Part shown: piece by piece, positions 35,510-45,159 of the stretch | How positions within the stretch are numbered: position 1 is the first letter of the stretch | Layout: each line of letters starts with the position of its first letter | Assembly: GCA_964447155.1 (NCBI GenBank) | Contig: CAYURM010000004.1 | Span: forward strand, 62,001-126,000 | Length of the DNA: 64,000 nt | Source: SMBSF63 sp034003545 | GTDB lineage: Bacteria; Chloroflexota; Anaerolineae; Anaerolineales; Anaerolineaceae | Direction of reading: 5' to 3' | Notes under the pieces: generated by a model | Told to the model about the DNA's origin: nothing | What the model saw: the letters and a program-made list of their open reading frames with translations, nothing else | Database searches by the model: none | Program-made: the position numbers and the translations under genes

Positions 35510-36172
35510 TTAATTGAGCGAAGCGGAAATATCGTTGAAATAATCCAGCAAGGTGGGGTGTTGTGAATAGGCGCCTTTATAGTCAGGATTTTTAATATGG
35601 GGATTCTGGATAATCACACAACGCATGCCTGCTGCGAGTGCCGCTTGTAATCCGATCGGAGAGTCTTCAATGGCAAGGCAATTTTCAGGAGCGACATGAA
35701 TACTTTCGGCAGCTTTTAAATAGATTTCAGGATGCGGTTTGCTGTGAGAAATTTCATTTGCGCAGGTAACGGTGGCAAAGCGATCTGCCACTCCCAGGGC
35801 TTTCAAAGTGCTGTGTACGTAAAAAGAAGGGCTGTTTGAAGCTACAGCCAGAGGAAGGGATAATGCTGCGAATTGATCGAGAATGTCTATCAGGCCAGCT
35901 TCAGCGACCCCCATGTTTTGAATGACTGAAATCATTTTATCCCAATGATGTTCCATTATTTGAACCGGGTCAATGGGCGCACCAGTCTGTTGAACAATAA
36001 ATTTTGCCGCCGGAACGCCGGACATGCCAATGATTTTGCCATAATCTTCCTCAGAGAGAACAGCATTATGTTCACTGAGAATATCGCGCCACACGTCCAT
36101 GCTAATGGCTTCGCTGTCGAGCATGACGCCATCCAAATCAAAAACTACCCCTTTAATCGTTATACTTTGCAT
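35510..36172 (-). CDS. HAD-family phosphatase, beta-phosphoglucomutase-like
   Basis: A 220-residue HAD hydrolase: motif I VVFDLDGVMLDSE, motif II VASNSPSFY, motif III Lys in SHSKPHPEIYLKAAE, and motif IV AIEDSPIGLQAALAAGM. The cap domain is helical, as in sugar-phosphate phosphatases and beta-phosphoglucomutase. The Asp after the nucleophile (DLDG) supports phosphatase or mutase chemistry. Substrate unknown. Confidence 0.88.
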   Translation of the reverse strand: MQSITIKGVVFDLDGVMLDSEAISMDVWRDILSEHNAVLSEEDYGKIIGMSGVPAAKFIVQQTGAPIDPVQIMEHHWDKMISVIQNMGVAEAGLIDILDQFAALSLPLAVASNSPSFYVHSTLKALGVADRFATVTCANEISHSKPHPEIYLKAAESIHVAPENCLAIEDSPIGLQAALAAGMRCVIIQNPHIKNPDYKGAYSQHPTLLDYFNDISASLN

Positions 36173-36380
36173 TAATCATTAACTCCTGAGATAAGGTTAT
36201 TCCAAATTTAAATGCAACGAGAAATATCAGCACTGCTTTGTCGATCATTTCCATACGCAGCGTGCAGGCAACGGTGGTCGATGCCGAGGTTACGGATATG
36301 CGCACTGTGCGTTGAATCAGGTCCTGAATTTCAATATCCATAGACGTATTGTTATTTTCTATCGGCGTGTTGCCGGGCAT
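36153..36380 (-). CDS. Possible small hypothetical protein overlapping the HAD gene
   Basis: A 75-codon frame with a moderately hydrophobic stretch (MIDKAVLIFLVAFKFGITLSQ) that ends 20 bp inside the downstream HAD gene. It has no recognisable family and no ribosome site at either ATG (36380 or 36341). It may not be a gene; I keep it because it precedes the HAD gene on the same strand with a coupling-type overlap. Confidence 0.22.
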   Translation of the reverse strand: MPGNTPIENNNTSMDIEIQDLIQRTVRISVTSASTTVACTLRMEMIDKAVLIFLVAFKFGITLSQELMINAKYND

Positions 36381-36768
36381 AATCTACTGGTGTATACTGG
36401 TAATTACAAGTTGACAAGTTGATTATACCCATTCTATTCGGTTTGTCAATTCATAAATATGATTATTTTATAAAATACCAGACAAATTAATTTCAGTATC
36501 CATTGAAGACGCAACTCAATTTAAGAAAACGAATGTGAATGGAGCCTCATCCATATATTTTAAGGTATTCGTGCTGGTGCGAAAAATTGCAGGAAGAAAT
36601 GAGGAAATATTCGTAAAGATTATTTTGCAGCCATTCAATCCAAACGTTGTTATTGGAATATAATTTGACTTTGTCCTTACGGAATGAAAAAAATGGAAGT
36701 TACGGCTCGACGCTATAGACTGAACCTGACGAACAGGTGAAAAGCACATGAATTGAAAGGTGTGATTA
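36381..36768. other. 388-base intergenic region between divergent HAD genes
   Basis: An AT-rich stretch with no convincing gene. A 77-codon minus-strand frame (36516-36749) lacks a ribosome site and a familiar composition. A TATAAT at 36657-36662 on the plus strand has no matching -35 and lies about 105 bases before the Cof-type gene. I see no hairpin terminator. Confidence 0.5.
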
Positions 36769-37590
36769 ATGGATCTCCGAAATTACAAATTACTGATTAC
36801 CGATATTGATGGCACAGCCCTGGATTCGCGCCATGAATTACAACCTGAAACCATCAAAGCATTCCAGGCGCTGCGGGAGTTTGGTGTATTGACGACAATA
36901 GCAACCGGAAAAATTTATCCTTCCGTTGACTATTTAATTGAACCGCTTTGTGATGGGATGACTTTTATGCTTGGACATGGTGCTATCGTTCAAAACCGGG
37001 ATGGAAAGGTTTTGCAGCAACGGGGGTTGTCTCCTGAGGCACTGAGGGTGATAAGTAAAGTAAGCGAAAAACATTCCTGTGATTTTGGCGCATATTTACC
37101 CAATGGCATTTTGGCGCGGGAATTTAACCGTAATATGCAGTATCTGACTGAATACTGGGAACCAAAGGCCGAAGAGGTTGCTGGTTGGCCCGATTTAGGC
37201 GACCGCTTGAAAGATGTCGTGAAAGTTTTGTTTGTGAATTGTGATTCAGATTTGGTTCTGGAGCGCGTTGCCGATGAGTTAAACCAAAAACTGGGTGGGC
37301 TGGCTGTTGTGCAGTTCTCGATTCCTCATGTGGTGGAGGTGACCAATATAAAAGCTACAAAGGAAAACGGTTTGCGTTTCCTTTCTGAATATCTCGGTAT
37401 TGCGCCAGAGGAAATGATTGCAGTGGGTGATGGACCCAATGATGTTGGCATGTTAAATTTTGCCGGGCATGGTGTTGCGATGGGTAATGCAAAACCTGAA
37501 TTGAAAGCCGTGGCTGACGAAGTGGTCGGGACGAATGATGAAAATGGTCTGGCGAGTGCAATTTACCAGTGGATAGATGACAGTAAGTAA
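36769..37590 (+). CDS. Cof-type HAD phosphatase
   Basis: A 273-residue HAD enzyme of the Cof/YidA subfamily: LLITDIDGTALDSRHEL (motif I), TTIATGKIYPSV (motif II), IKATKENGLRFLSEYLGI with the conserved Lys, and AVGDGPNDVGMLNFAGHGVAMGNA (motif IV). Members dephosphorylate sugar phosphates, FMN or PLP; the substrate is not evident. The ATG at 36769 follows GAAAGGTGTG. Confidence 0.92.
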   Translation: MDLRNYKLLITDIDGTALDSRHELQPETIKAFQALREFGVLTTIATGKIYPSVDYLIEPLCDGMTFMLGHGAIVQNRDGKVLQQRGLSPEALRVISKVSEKHSCDFGAYLPNGILAREFNRNMQYLTEYWEPKAEEVAGWPDLGDRLKDVVKVLFVNCDSDLVLERVADELNQKLGGLAVVQFSIPHVVEVTNIKATKENGLRFLSEYLGIAPEEMIAVGDGPNDVGMLNFAGHGVAMGNAKPELKAVADEVVGTNDENGLASAIYQWIDDSK

Positions 37591-37672
37591 AAGATTGAAC
37601 ATCACGATCACTGTAGTTTGCAGGTTGGCGAATGGTGAGGCGTTTAAGCAAAAAACCATCCTGGCGTAGTGC

Positions 37673-37873
37673 TTAGTTATCCTTTTTGTAGGCGATGATG
37701 AACCAGATGACCAGGGGCAGCAAAGGAAGATAAATCCACCAGTCCAGGTCTAAAAACCATTGTGGCTTATAAAAATTTGCAATAATCAGGGCAAGCGTAT
37801 ACACTGCCAGAATGTAAGACGGCAGTTTTCGTTTTTCCGGGACAGGATTTCTTGGGCTTTCGGTTTTTGGCAT
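37673..37873 (-). CDS. Small two-helix membrane protein, function unknown
   Basis: A 66-residue protein with a Pro/Lys/Arg-rich N-terminal tail and two hydrophobic segments: YILAVYTLALIIANFY and WIYLPLLPLVIWFIIAY. It has a clear ribosome site (AAAGGAAA) before the ATG. No family recognised. Confidence 0.65.
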   Translation of the reverse strand: MPKTESPRNPVPEKRKLPSYILAVYTLALIIANFYKPQWFLDLDWWIYLPLLPLVIWFIIAYKKDN

Positions 37874-37960
37874 GCGATTTCCTTTTTAGAAGATGGGTGT
37901 GGGTTTGGATGGGATCATCATTGGGTTGAAAATTCAGTCCAGATAAATAAAAACGTACCC

Positions 37961-39796
37961 CTATTCATCAGGCAGCTTGTGATAATAGATTTCCATTTCA
38001 CAATTTATACAATTGAATTGAAGCGGATATTCGTTTCCGTTTTCGTCGATGAGTTTCCAGTGTACGTCGGTTTGGCCGCAATTTTCCTGCTGAGGGCAGG
38101 CATTGAATTCATGGCGCAGGCAATGTTTGGTGGTCATGATTTTGCGACCGTTCATATTGGTACCGGCTTCGGCCGCGTCTTCGATTTTTTCTACACCATG
38201 ACGGTGATAAAAATCTTTTGCTTTTTGATTCAAAACGTTTCCCCGAAATGAGAGTACTTTAATCGGAAATGGTGTTTGGTAGGGGCTTGTTTTACGCAGA
38301 TCGCGCGGCATTTGTTCAATACGGGTTTCAACGAGTTGGTCAATGGCTGTGCGACGAAGTTTGTTCAGAAAAGAAGCAGTCAGGAAGAGAACCGGCTCCA
38401 GCGCGTGTTCTGCCCGGGAGCAAACAAAAGCAGTCCCGCCGAGTTTATGCAGTTGGCGGTCAATGATGGCAAGAGACTTTTCGGGCTTTTCGGCGGGAAT
38501 GTGTTCAACCGGGAGTTCAACTTCTGCTGTGCAATGATCTTCATCAACCACAGTCAATTTAACACCTGTGGGGGTCTTTTCCAGAGAAAACTGGACGTGG
38601 ATTTTGCGCTCCGGCTGGCTTTTATTGAGCTGAGAAATAAAGTAGTGGTCATGATTTCTGAAAACTTCTGCACCGGGAAGCAGCCCGTGAGTTTGATCAA
38701 CGTGGATTTTTGCACCATCAACCGCATTGACATAGGTGCCTTGTAATTCTTTTTCTGTATCGAAGTAGCATAAGCCGTCACCTGGGCTGATCGTGAAAGT
38801 TTCATTTTTCAGGGTGATGGTATTCCTGTTTATCGACACAATCGTGCCAAGGGGTTCGCCGATCGATTTTGGAGAATCGGGTGCGGTTAATTTTTCGTCC
38901 CGGCCATGGAGAAAGTATGAGGTATATCCCCGGTTAAAAGTTTTCACCGGGTTGGGGGAAAAGTTCAGGGTGACTGTACCAGAGGAGCTGGCGCGTTTGC
39001 CACGCTCGTTGAGGATTTTATCGAGCAGTTGACGATAATATCCAACGATATTCATCACATAGGCTTTGTTTTTCAAACGGCCTTCAATTTTGAAGGAACA
39101 TACGCCAGCGTCGACTAACACTGCCAGCGAATGACTTAGATTTAAATCCCGCAGGGATAACAAATAACGGCGGTCGGCGATGAGGTTGCCACGGCCATCA
39201 ACGAGCGAGTATTTCAGCCGGCAAGGCTGGGCGCATTGTCCCCGGTTTCCGCTTCGTCCGCCGATTGCGTAACTCATATAGCATTGTCCGCTGTAGCTGA
39301 CACACAGTGCACCGTGGATGAAAGTCTCCAGTTCGATATTTGTGGTGCGACGAATGTGCTGAATTTGTTCCAGAGATAATTCGCGCGCCAAAATCACGCG
39401 TTGGAAGCCAACTTTTTCCAGGAATGCGACACGTTCGGAAGTATGATTGTGCATTTGGGTGCTGGCAAAAAGCGGGATAGGAGGAAGGTCAAGCTCCAGT
39501 AAACCAAAATCCTGAATGATGACAGCATCTACGCCAATTTGATAGAGCTGTTTGATCAGTTGTTCCGCATCAGGGAGTTCGTTGTCGTAGAGCAGCGTGT
39601 TAACGGTAACATATACGCGCGCCCAATATTTATGTGCATAATCCGCAAGCCGTTGAATATCTTGCAAGGAATTGCCAGCAGCTTTGCGCGCACCATAATT
39701 GGCGGCACCGAGATAAACTGCATCTGCGCCGCAGTTAATTGCGGCAATGCCGGTTTCCAAATCTTTTGCCGGTGAGAGGAGTTCAATATTTTCCAT
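37961..39796 (-). CDS. Peptidase U32 family protein (RlhA/YdcP-like)
   Basis: A 611-residue U32-family protein: ELLSPAKDLETGIAAINCGADAVYLG at the N-terminus (read in two parts: ELLSPAKDLETG, AINCGADAVYLG), FIHGALCVSYSGQCYMS, GNRGQCAQPCRLKY and the U32 signature FKIEGRLKNKAYV. The Cys-rich central part probably binds an iron-sulfur cluster, as in U32 proteins involved in RNA or quinone hydroxylation. The length and C-terminal beta-rich extension are closest to RlhA-type 23S rRNA hydroxylation factors, but an anaerobe may use it differently. The C-terminus has a further Cys group (CLRHEFNACPQQENCGQ). Confidence 0.88.
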   Translation of the reverse strand: MENIELLSPAKDLETGIAAINCGADAVYLGAANYGARKAAGNSLQDIQRLADYAHKYWARVYVTVNTLLYDNELPDAEQLIKQLYQIGVDAVIIQDFGLLELDLPPIPLFASTQMHNHTSERVAFLEKVGFQRVILARELSLEQIQHIRRTTNIELETFIHGALCVSYSGQCYMSYAIGGRSGNRGQCAQPCRLKYSLVDGRGNLIADRRYLLSLRDLNLSHSLAVLVDAGVCSFKIEGRLKNKAYVMNIVGYYRQLLDKILNERGKRASSSGTVTLNFSPNPVKTFNRGYTSYFLHGRDEKLTAPDSPKSIGEPLGTIVSINRNTITLKNETFTISPGDGLCYFDTEKELQGTYVNAVDGAKIHVDQTHGLLPGAEVFRNHDHYFISQLNKSQPERKIHVQFSLEKTPTGVKLTVVDEDHCTAEVELPVEHIPAEKPEKSLAIIDRQLHKLGGTAFVCSRAEHALEPVLFLTASFLNKLRRTAIDQLVETRIEQMPRDLRKTSPYQTPFPIKVLSFRGNVLNQKAKDFYHRHGVEKIEDAAEAGTNMNGRKIMTTKHCLRHEFNACPQQENCGQTDVHWKLIDENGNEYPLQFNCINCEMEIYYHKLPDE

Positions 39797-39853
39797 GCCT
39801 GAATTATAGCAAGAAAGATGGGAGATGACGTTGATTGGTGAGCAATCTGAAAT

Positions 39854-40807
39854 TTATTCCGCTGGTGTTTCGATTTCGGATACAATTTTTGTCATTTGGC
39901 TGCCGGTGTTTGTTTCATCTTTTTGCATGTTCTGGGTAATTGACACGCACAGGTGAGCGCCCAACAAAAGTACATAGTTGCTGAGGTAGAGCCAAAACAA
40001 AGAGATGATGGTTGTGCTGAGTGAGCCGTAGATGACATCATAGTAGATAAACCCGCTGCTGAGGTACCAGGTAAGAAGGGTTGTTACCATACGCCATAGA
40101 ACAGTGACAATCAAGGCACTTAAAAAGGCAGCTTTACGGTTTACAGGCGTTTTTGGAATCCAGAAATATAATCCCCAAAGCACGCCCATTCTCAAAAGCA
40201 GTGGAATGCTGAATGAGAGGATAGTTCTTGTTGGCCCTTGGTAGAAGATATTCTGCCAGAAGGGGAGGTTTAATTTCCCCAATAATTCAAAAGTGGATGT
40301 TGCCAACATGGAAAGCAGGAAGAGTACGCCCAGGCCGACAACAATCAACAAGGCTTCCAGACGAGTGCGGACAAAATGGCGGGTACGAATGCCCGGCCAG
40401 GCACGGTTGATATTACGAACCAGAAGATTGAAATACCCTGATGCAGCCCAAAGCAAACCAACGGCGGAAACAATCGTCATGGCACCACGGCTGTTAAGCA
40501 TGCTTTGGATAAGCTGCTCTGTTAGACTTTGAGAAATGGGGAAAAGTTCAGTGACAAACTGGATGGCTTGCTGGCGAGCCATTTCTTCTTTAAACCATGA
40601 ACTGCTTGCTACCACAAGTAATAATGCCAGCGGAAAAATGCTGAACATGCTGTAATAGGCCAATCCAGCGGTCGCTTCCAGTGCCGAAGAGCGGGAGTAG
40701 GATTGCAGTGCTTGCCGGATGACCTGGATGAATGTCCGCAGATGATGGACGGTTGAAAGCCGTATTCTGGCGAATATTTTGAGAGCAGTATCACGATTTT
40801 GGTTCAT
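39854..40807 (-). CDS. YihY/BrkB-family inner membrane protein
   Basis: A 317-residue polytopic protein with about six membrane helices and the family pattern EATAGLAYYSMFSIFPLALLL, LWAASGYFNLLVRNINRAW, and YGSLSTTIISLFWLYLSNYV followed by GAHLCV. It was once called ribonuclease BN by misassignment. Function unproven; some members are proposed transporters. Confidence 0.9.
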   Translation of the reverse strand: MNQNRDTALKIFARIRLSTVHHLRTFIQVIRQALQSYSRSSALEATAGLAYYSMFSIFPLALLLVVASSSWFKEEMARQQAIQFVTELFPISQSLTEQLIQSMLNSRGAMTIVSAVGLLWAASGYFNLLVRNINRAWPGIRTRHFVRTRLEALLIVVGLGVLFLLSMLATSTFELLGKLNLPFWQNIFYQGPTRTILSFSIPLLLRMGVLWGLYFWIPKTPVNRKAAFLSALIVTVLWRMVTTLLTWYLSSGFIYYDVIYGSLSTTIISLFWLYLSNYVLLLGAHLCVSITQNMQKDETNTGSQMTKIVSEIETPAE

Positions 40808-40883
40808 GGATATTCCTTATCGTGAATATTTTATCGCAAAACGGTACATGTCACGGCGTCGACGAGGATAGCAGCATTAACGA

Positions 40884-40919
40884 ACGCAATCTCATGTAAA
40901 ACCCGCCACGGGATTGCGT
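40884..40919 (-). terminator. Possible terminator after the GlpA/GlpB/DUF1667 genes
   Basis: On the minus strand CCCG-TGG-CGGG is followed by TTTT directly after the DUF1667 stop. A wider pairing, ACGCAATC with GATTGCGT (40884-40891 and 40912-40919), encloses it. Confidence 0.4.
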
Positions 40920-40920
40920 G

Positions 40921-41292
40921 TTAATTTGTTATCTTTGGCATATCCCGAGAGGCAATAATATTGATGCCAGTGTTTAAAACATTTTTGATGACGACTTGTT
41001 CGGTTTTCACGGGAGCCTGTAACTCAATTTTACGAATTTCGGCGAGGATGTCGAAGATCAGGGGCTTTGGAACCGGTGCGGCCGTGTAAACTGGAACAAG
41101 GGGATGAACGCCATTTTTTACTTTTACGGTGGAAGCAACCATCCGGCGCGGATCGGTGATTTCTTGATGGGCATAATCCAGGCCGCGTTTACAGGAAGCG
41201 CCAGTGACTTTTACCACAGTGTTTCCGTCGATGGTTACGCCCAGCGTACAGCCTTTGGGACAGCTCACACAGATCATTTTGATATCTTCCAT
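40921..41292 (-). CDS. DUF1667 protein, small partner of the GlpAB-like flavoproteins
   Basis: A 123-residue protein with four conserved Cys (CVSCPKGC and later SCKRG), likely binding a metal cluster, then TDPRRMVASTVKV and a C-terminal alpha/beta part. DUF1667 proteins regularly follow GlpA- and GlpB-type flavoprotein genes in anaerobes, as here. I use ATG 41292, preceded by AGGAGG; a longer frame runs into the upstream gene. Confidence 0.88.
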   Translation of the reverse strand: MEDIKMICVSCPKGCTLGVTIDGNTVVKVTGASCKRGLDYAHQEITDPRRMVASTVKVKNGVHPLVPVYTAAPVPKPLIFDILAEIRKIELQAPVKTEQVVIKNVLNTGINIIASRDMPKITN

Positions 41293-41302
41293 GGTTTTCC
41301 TC

Positions 41303-42580
41303 CTATCTTTCTGTGACCTGAACCGTGAGACTGGCGGCCCGGGAAATTGCGTCATAATGTCGGTTGGGTTTGAGCTTGATCTCAATCATCTCTCCCGGAC
41401 GGGCGTATTGTTCATTCTTTTTGGCAATCAGGTTCTCACCGTCATACACCTGCACGGTAACAGGAGCCTCGATGGGCGCATTGACGCGCAGCTGCAAGCG
41501 TACTTCGTTTTCGGCAAGGTTTTCCTTGTCCATCGTGTGCGGAACAACATACCGGACATTTTGGCCGGCATGGATCGGGATGCGGCGTCTTTCACGCAAG
41601 CGTTCCGCAACGGCATTTTCGGCGGCGTATTTCCCCGCAGTCAGGCCTGCTTCGGTGACCCAGTCTGCCAGATCATAGACGTGGACTACATTGCCAGCCG
41701 CAAAGATGCCAGGCACGTTGGTCTGGAAGCGGTCGTCCACGTAGGGGCCGCCAATCAGCGGGTCAATCAATACGCCTGCTTTGCGGGAAAGCTCATTCTC
41801 CGGGATCAATCCAACCGAAAGCAAGAGCGTATCACAGGGAATGATTTCTGAGGAGCCTGGAATGGGACGCCATTTCTCATCCACCTGAACGGACTCAACG
41901 GCTTCCACCCGGTCACGGCCGACGATTCGGTGCACGGTATGCTGCAATTGCAGAGGAATGTCAAAGTCTAACAGGCATTGCACATAATTACGGTTAAGGC
42001 CGCTTAGATAGGGAAGCACTTCCAGCACGCGCTCCACTTTCGCGCCTTCAAAGGTGAGACGGCGGGCCATGATCATGCCAATGTCGCCGGAGCCGAGGAT
42101 GACGAACTTATTGCCAGGCATGTAGCCTTCCACGTTGACCCAGCGCTGGGCAGTGCCTGCGGTGTAAACGCCGGCCGGGCGGGTGCCGGGAATTCGTACC
42201 TGGGCACGGGTGCGTTCGCGGCAGCCCATTGCCAGAACGAGTGAGCGTGCCTGAATATCGATCACGGAGCCGCGGCTGGTGGCGAAAATGCGCCGTTCGG
42301 GGGTGATGTCCAATACCATGGTGTCTGTCAGGAATTTGACACCAGCTGCTTTGGCATCGTCGATGTAACGTTGGGCATAGCTGGGGCCAGGCAGGTCTTC
42401 ACCGAAGACTTCCATGCCGAAGCCGTTGTGAATGCACTGCAGGAGGATGCCGCCCAATTCAACATCGCGTTCCAGAACGATGACATCCTCTGCGCCGTTT
42501 TCACGGGCAGCGATGGCAGCGGCCAGTCCGCCGGGACCAGAACCAATCACAACCACATCGTAGGTTTCCTTGAGAGCCAT
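41303..42580 (-). CDS. FAD/NAD-dependent oxidoreductase, GlpB-like partner
   Basis: A 425-residue pyridine-nucleotide-disulfide-type flavoprotein with two Rossmann motifs: VVVIGSGPGGLAAAIAARENG for FAD and FVILGSGDIGMIMARRL for NAD(P), and TNVPGIFAAGNVVHVYD near the end. It follows the glycerol-3-phosphate dehydrogenase-like gene by one base. It likely passes electrons from that enzyme to NAD(P), quinone or ferredoxin; the acceptor is unknown. Confidence 0.88.
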   Translation of the reverse strand: MALKETYDVVVIGSGPGGLAAAIAARENGAEDVIVLERDVELGGILLQCIHNGFGMEVFGEDLPGPSYAQRYIDDAKAAGVKFLTDTMVLDITPERRIFATSRGSVIDIQARSLVLAMGCRERTRAQVRIPGTRPAGVYTAGTAQRWVNVEGYMPGNKFVILGSGDIGMIMARRLTFEGAKVERVLEVLPYLSGLNRNYVQCLLDFDIPLQLQHTVHRIVGRDRVEAVESVQVDEKWRPIPGSSEIIPCDTLLLSVGLIPENELSRKAGVLIDPLIGGPYVDDRFQTNVPGIFAAGNVVHVYDLADWVTEAGLTAGKYAAENAVAERLRERRRIPIHAGQNVRYVVPHTMDKENLAENEVRLQLRVNAPIEAPVTVQVYDGENLIAKKNEQYARPGEMIEIKLKPNRHYDAISRAASLTVQVTER

Positions 42581-42581
42581 C

Positions 42582-44066
42582 TTACTCCTCCACCTGTTTG
42601 GTTTTACGCGCGAGAAACTCGGAGCCGGCGCCTTTTTTGCTGACTTGCAGGGGATCGATGTTCAATTCGCGGGCGAGGATTTCGGTGACGCGGGGCATGT
42701 CAAAACCGCCCTGGCAGCGCCCGGTACCCAGCCAGGTACGGCGTTTGATCGCGTCGTAGGTGCGGGCGGGAATGGGTGCATGGATCTCGGCCAGGATTTC
42801 GCCTTCTGTGACCATTTCACAGCGGCAGACCACGCGCCCATAGCGGGGGTCGCGCTTGATCAGGGCGGCCTGATCTACCTGCGAAAGATGACGGAAACTC
42901 GGACGCGGCGGCCGCACAGGATCCCAGTCCGGTTTTTCGGCGAGCCTTTCACCGGCATCTTTGATTAATTCTACTACGCGGACGGCGATAGCCGGGGCGG
43001 AGGACAGGCCGGGCGACTCGATGCCCCCAAGATTAACCAGGTTGGGCATTTTTTTGGGGATTTCAATGACAAAGTCTTTGTTGTAATTGACGCCGGGGGT
43101 TTCGCAGGGTGCATTGCCGCCAGCCCGCAGTCCGGCAAAGATAGCAATGACATGGCGGGGATTAAGAGTGGGGACCAACTTCTGGGCACCGCTCCATACC
43201 TCTGCCAGCCCTTCCGGCGTGACTGCACTATCTTCTTTGTCGCAGATGTTTTCAGCATTGGGGCCAACCAAAACGTTGCCGTGAAGTGTGCCTGAAACAA
43301 GAATTCCTTTACTTATCTCCGAGGGAACGGGAAAGAGAACGTTATAGATATCGATCTCATTGCGGTCGAGGATATAATATTCGCCGCGCCGCGGCGTGAT
43401 TTTGAATTCAGGGCGCACCCCCGCTTTATGCATGACAACATCAGAATATAGACCGGCGGCATTGATCACCCAGCGGCAGGCAAGCAGGCCGTGGTTGGTT
43501 TGTACGCCCACGATGCGGCCGTTTTCAATAACGAAGTCTTCAAAAGCCGTGTTGAACAGGATTTTGACGCCATTCATTACAGCATTTTCGGCAGCCGCTA
43601 CGGTGACGGCAAACGGATCACAGATTCCTCCGGTAGGTGCCCAGAGGGCGCCGCTGACGTTCGTGTTAATGCCGGGTTCGGCAGCGCGCATATCGTCTGC
43701 GCTCACGATGCGCATACCTGGAACGCCGTTTTGTTTGCCGCGTTCCATCAGAGCATCCAGGCTGGGCAGCTCTTCCTCGCCGACCGCAACGACATAGTCG
43801 CCGCGACGGGAGTAGGGGAAATTAAGTTCGCCTGAAAGCGTGTCCCACATGGCATTCGCAGCTACATTCATCCTGGCTTTTAGTGAGCCAGTCACCGCAT
43901 CGTACCCGGCATGTACCAGTGCAGAGTTGGCCGAACTGGTAACGACACCGACGTCCGATTCTTTTTCGATAAGGACGATGTCCAACCGGTACCGTGACAG
44001 ATAGCGGGCGACCATGCTGCCAATTACGCCTCCCCCGATGATGACTATATCATGGACTTCAGGCAT
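42582..44066 (-). CDS. GlpA-type FAD-dependent dehydrogenase with altered [2Fe-2S] domain
   Basis: A 494-residue DAO-fold flavoprotein: FAD motif IVIIGGGVIGSMVARYLS, SSANSALVHAGYDA, GLRAGGNAP and GGIESPGLSSAPAIAV. It resembles anaerobic glycerol-3-phosphate dehydrogenase GlpA and L-2-hydroxyglutarate oxidase-like proteins; the GlpB-like and DUF1667 neighbours favour the former. The C-terminal BFD-like domain has CRCE and GRCQGGFD. The family normally has Cys where Asp stands here (C-x4-C), so one of four [2Fe-2S] ligands is missing or replaced by Asp. Confidence 0.87.
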   Translation of the reverse strand: MPEVHDIVIIGGGVIGSMVARYLSRYRLDIVLIEKESDVGVVTSSANSALVHAGYDAVTGSLKARMNVAANAMWDTLSGELNFPYSRRGDYVVAVGEEELPSLDALMERGKQNGVPGMRIVSADDMRAAEPGINTNVSGALWAPTGGICDPFAVTVAAAENAVMNGVKILFNTAFEDFVIENGRIVGVQTNHGLLACRWVINAAGLYSDVVMHKAGVRPEFKITPRRGEYYILDRNEIDIYNVLFPVPSEISKGILVSGTLHGNVLVGPNAENICDKEDSAVTPEGLAEVWSGAQKLVPTLNPRHVIAIFAGLRAGGNAPCETPGVNYNKDFVIEIPKKMPNLVNLGGIESPGLSSAPAIAVRVVELIKDAGERLAEKPDWDPVRPPRPSFRHLSQVDQAALIKRDPRYGRVVCRCEMVTEGEILAEIHAPIPARTYDAIKRRTWLGTGRCQGGFDMPRVTEILARELNIDPLQVSKKGAGSEFLARKTKQVEE

Positions 44067-44186
44067 TTTCCCTCCGGTGATTGATATTTTCCAATGGTGA
44101 ATCGTAAGTGATCATTTTTTTACTCGCACTGAAAAATATGCAGTGATTTAATGGTAGATATGGCACTGATTTGAAATATATTCACA

Positions 44187-45080
44187 CTATTTGTCTTGAT
44201 AGGCTTTGACGGCTTCAGCAATCGCTTGAATATGTTCCGGGCTGTTGCCGCAGCAACCGCCAATAATCCGCGCACCTGCCTCAATCCATTGCGGTACATT
44301 TGCACCCATTTCGTGCGGATTAACGGAGTAGACGGGGTGATTGTCTTCATCCAGCTCTGGCATACCTGCATTGGGTTTGAACCAGATCGGCAGGTCTGTA
44401 TTTTGTTTCAGGTCTTGCAATACTGCCAGGTTTTCTTCCAGGCTGCGGCCGCAATTGACCCCCAGCGCAATCACGCCAAGCGGAGCAATGGCTTTCACCA
44501 TTTGGGCTGGTTTGACGCCCATCATGGTACGTGTACCGCGGTCATAACTGAAGGAACACACGATCGGCAGGCTGCTGACGGATTGTGCGCCCTGAATGGC
44601 CGCAGTGGCTTCGTTAATGTCAAACTGGGTTTCGATCACCAGAAAATCCACACCGCCTTCTTCAAGCGCTTTAGCCTGTGCAGCAAAGGAAGCCACAGCA
44701 TCATCGACTTCAAGGAGACCGAGTGGTTTGAGCATTTGTCCACTGGGGCCAATTGAACCGGCAATAAGCACATCGGTTCCTTGCACAGCTTTACGGGCCA
44801 GTTCTGCTGCCCGATGGTTGACTTCTGTTGTTTTGCCGGGTAGACCGGCGTGCTCAAGGCGGACAGGGGAACCGCCGAATGTGCAGGTGAGGATGATATT
44901 GGAACCGGCCTGGATGAAATCACGGTACAGGCGTTCAATCTGATCCGGGTTTTCAAGCACCCATTGTTCGGCGGTGACGCCTTGCGGCAACCCGCGTTTT
45001 TGCAGGTTGGTGCCAGTGGCCCCATCGGAGACGAGGATTTGGCCGGCCTGCAGGCGTTCTGAAAATGTTTTTTTTGTCAT
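44187..45080 (-). CDS. Homocysteine S-methyltransferase family protein
   Basis: A 297-residue TIM-barrel methyltransferase: DGATGTNLQKRG, TCTFGGSPVRLE, SIGPSGQMLKPLG, and the zinc ligands in GVNCGRS and the C-terminal GGCCGNSPEHI. Members move a methyl group to homocysteine from S-methylmethionine, betaine or methyl-cobalamin/folate systems. No vitamin B12-binding domain is fused, so it is either a stand-alone enzyme or the N-terminal module equivalent of MetH. Confidence 0.9.
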   Translation of the reverse strand: MTKKTFSERLQAGQILVSDGATGTNLQKRGLPQGVTAEQWVLENPDQIERLYRDFIQAGSNIILTCTFGGSPVRLEHAGLPGKTTEVNHRAAELARKAVQGTDVLIAGSIGPSGQMLKPLGLLEVDDAVASFAAQAKALEEGGVDFLVIETQFDINEATAAIQGAQSVSSLPIVCSFSYDRGTRTMMGVKPAQMVKAIAPLGVIALGVNCGRSLEENLAVLQDLKQNTDLPIWFKPNAGMPELDEDNHPVYSVNPHEMGANVPQWIEAGARIIGGCCGNSPEHIQAIAEAVKAYQDK

Positions 45081-45159
45081 AGCTTTCCTTTACCTAAAAA
45101 TGCAATACGGTTTTCAATCGATTAATTGTACACGGAATCATGCGCATTGAACTGCAAGG

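Noticed and set aside
36516..36749. A 77-codon minus-strand frame in the HAD intergenic region
   Set aside because: No ribosome site, no recognisable family, AT-driven composition.
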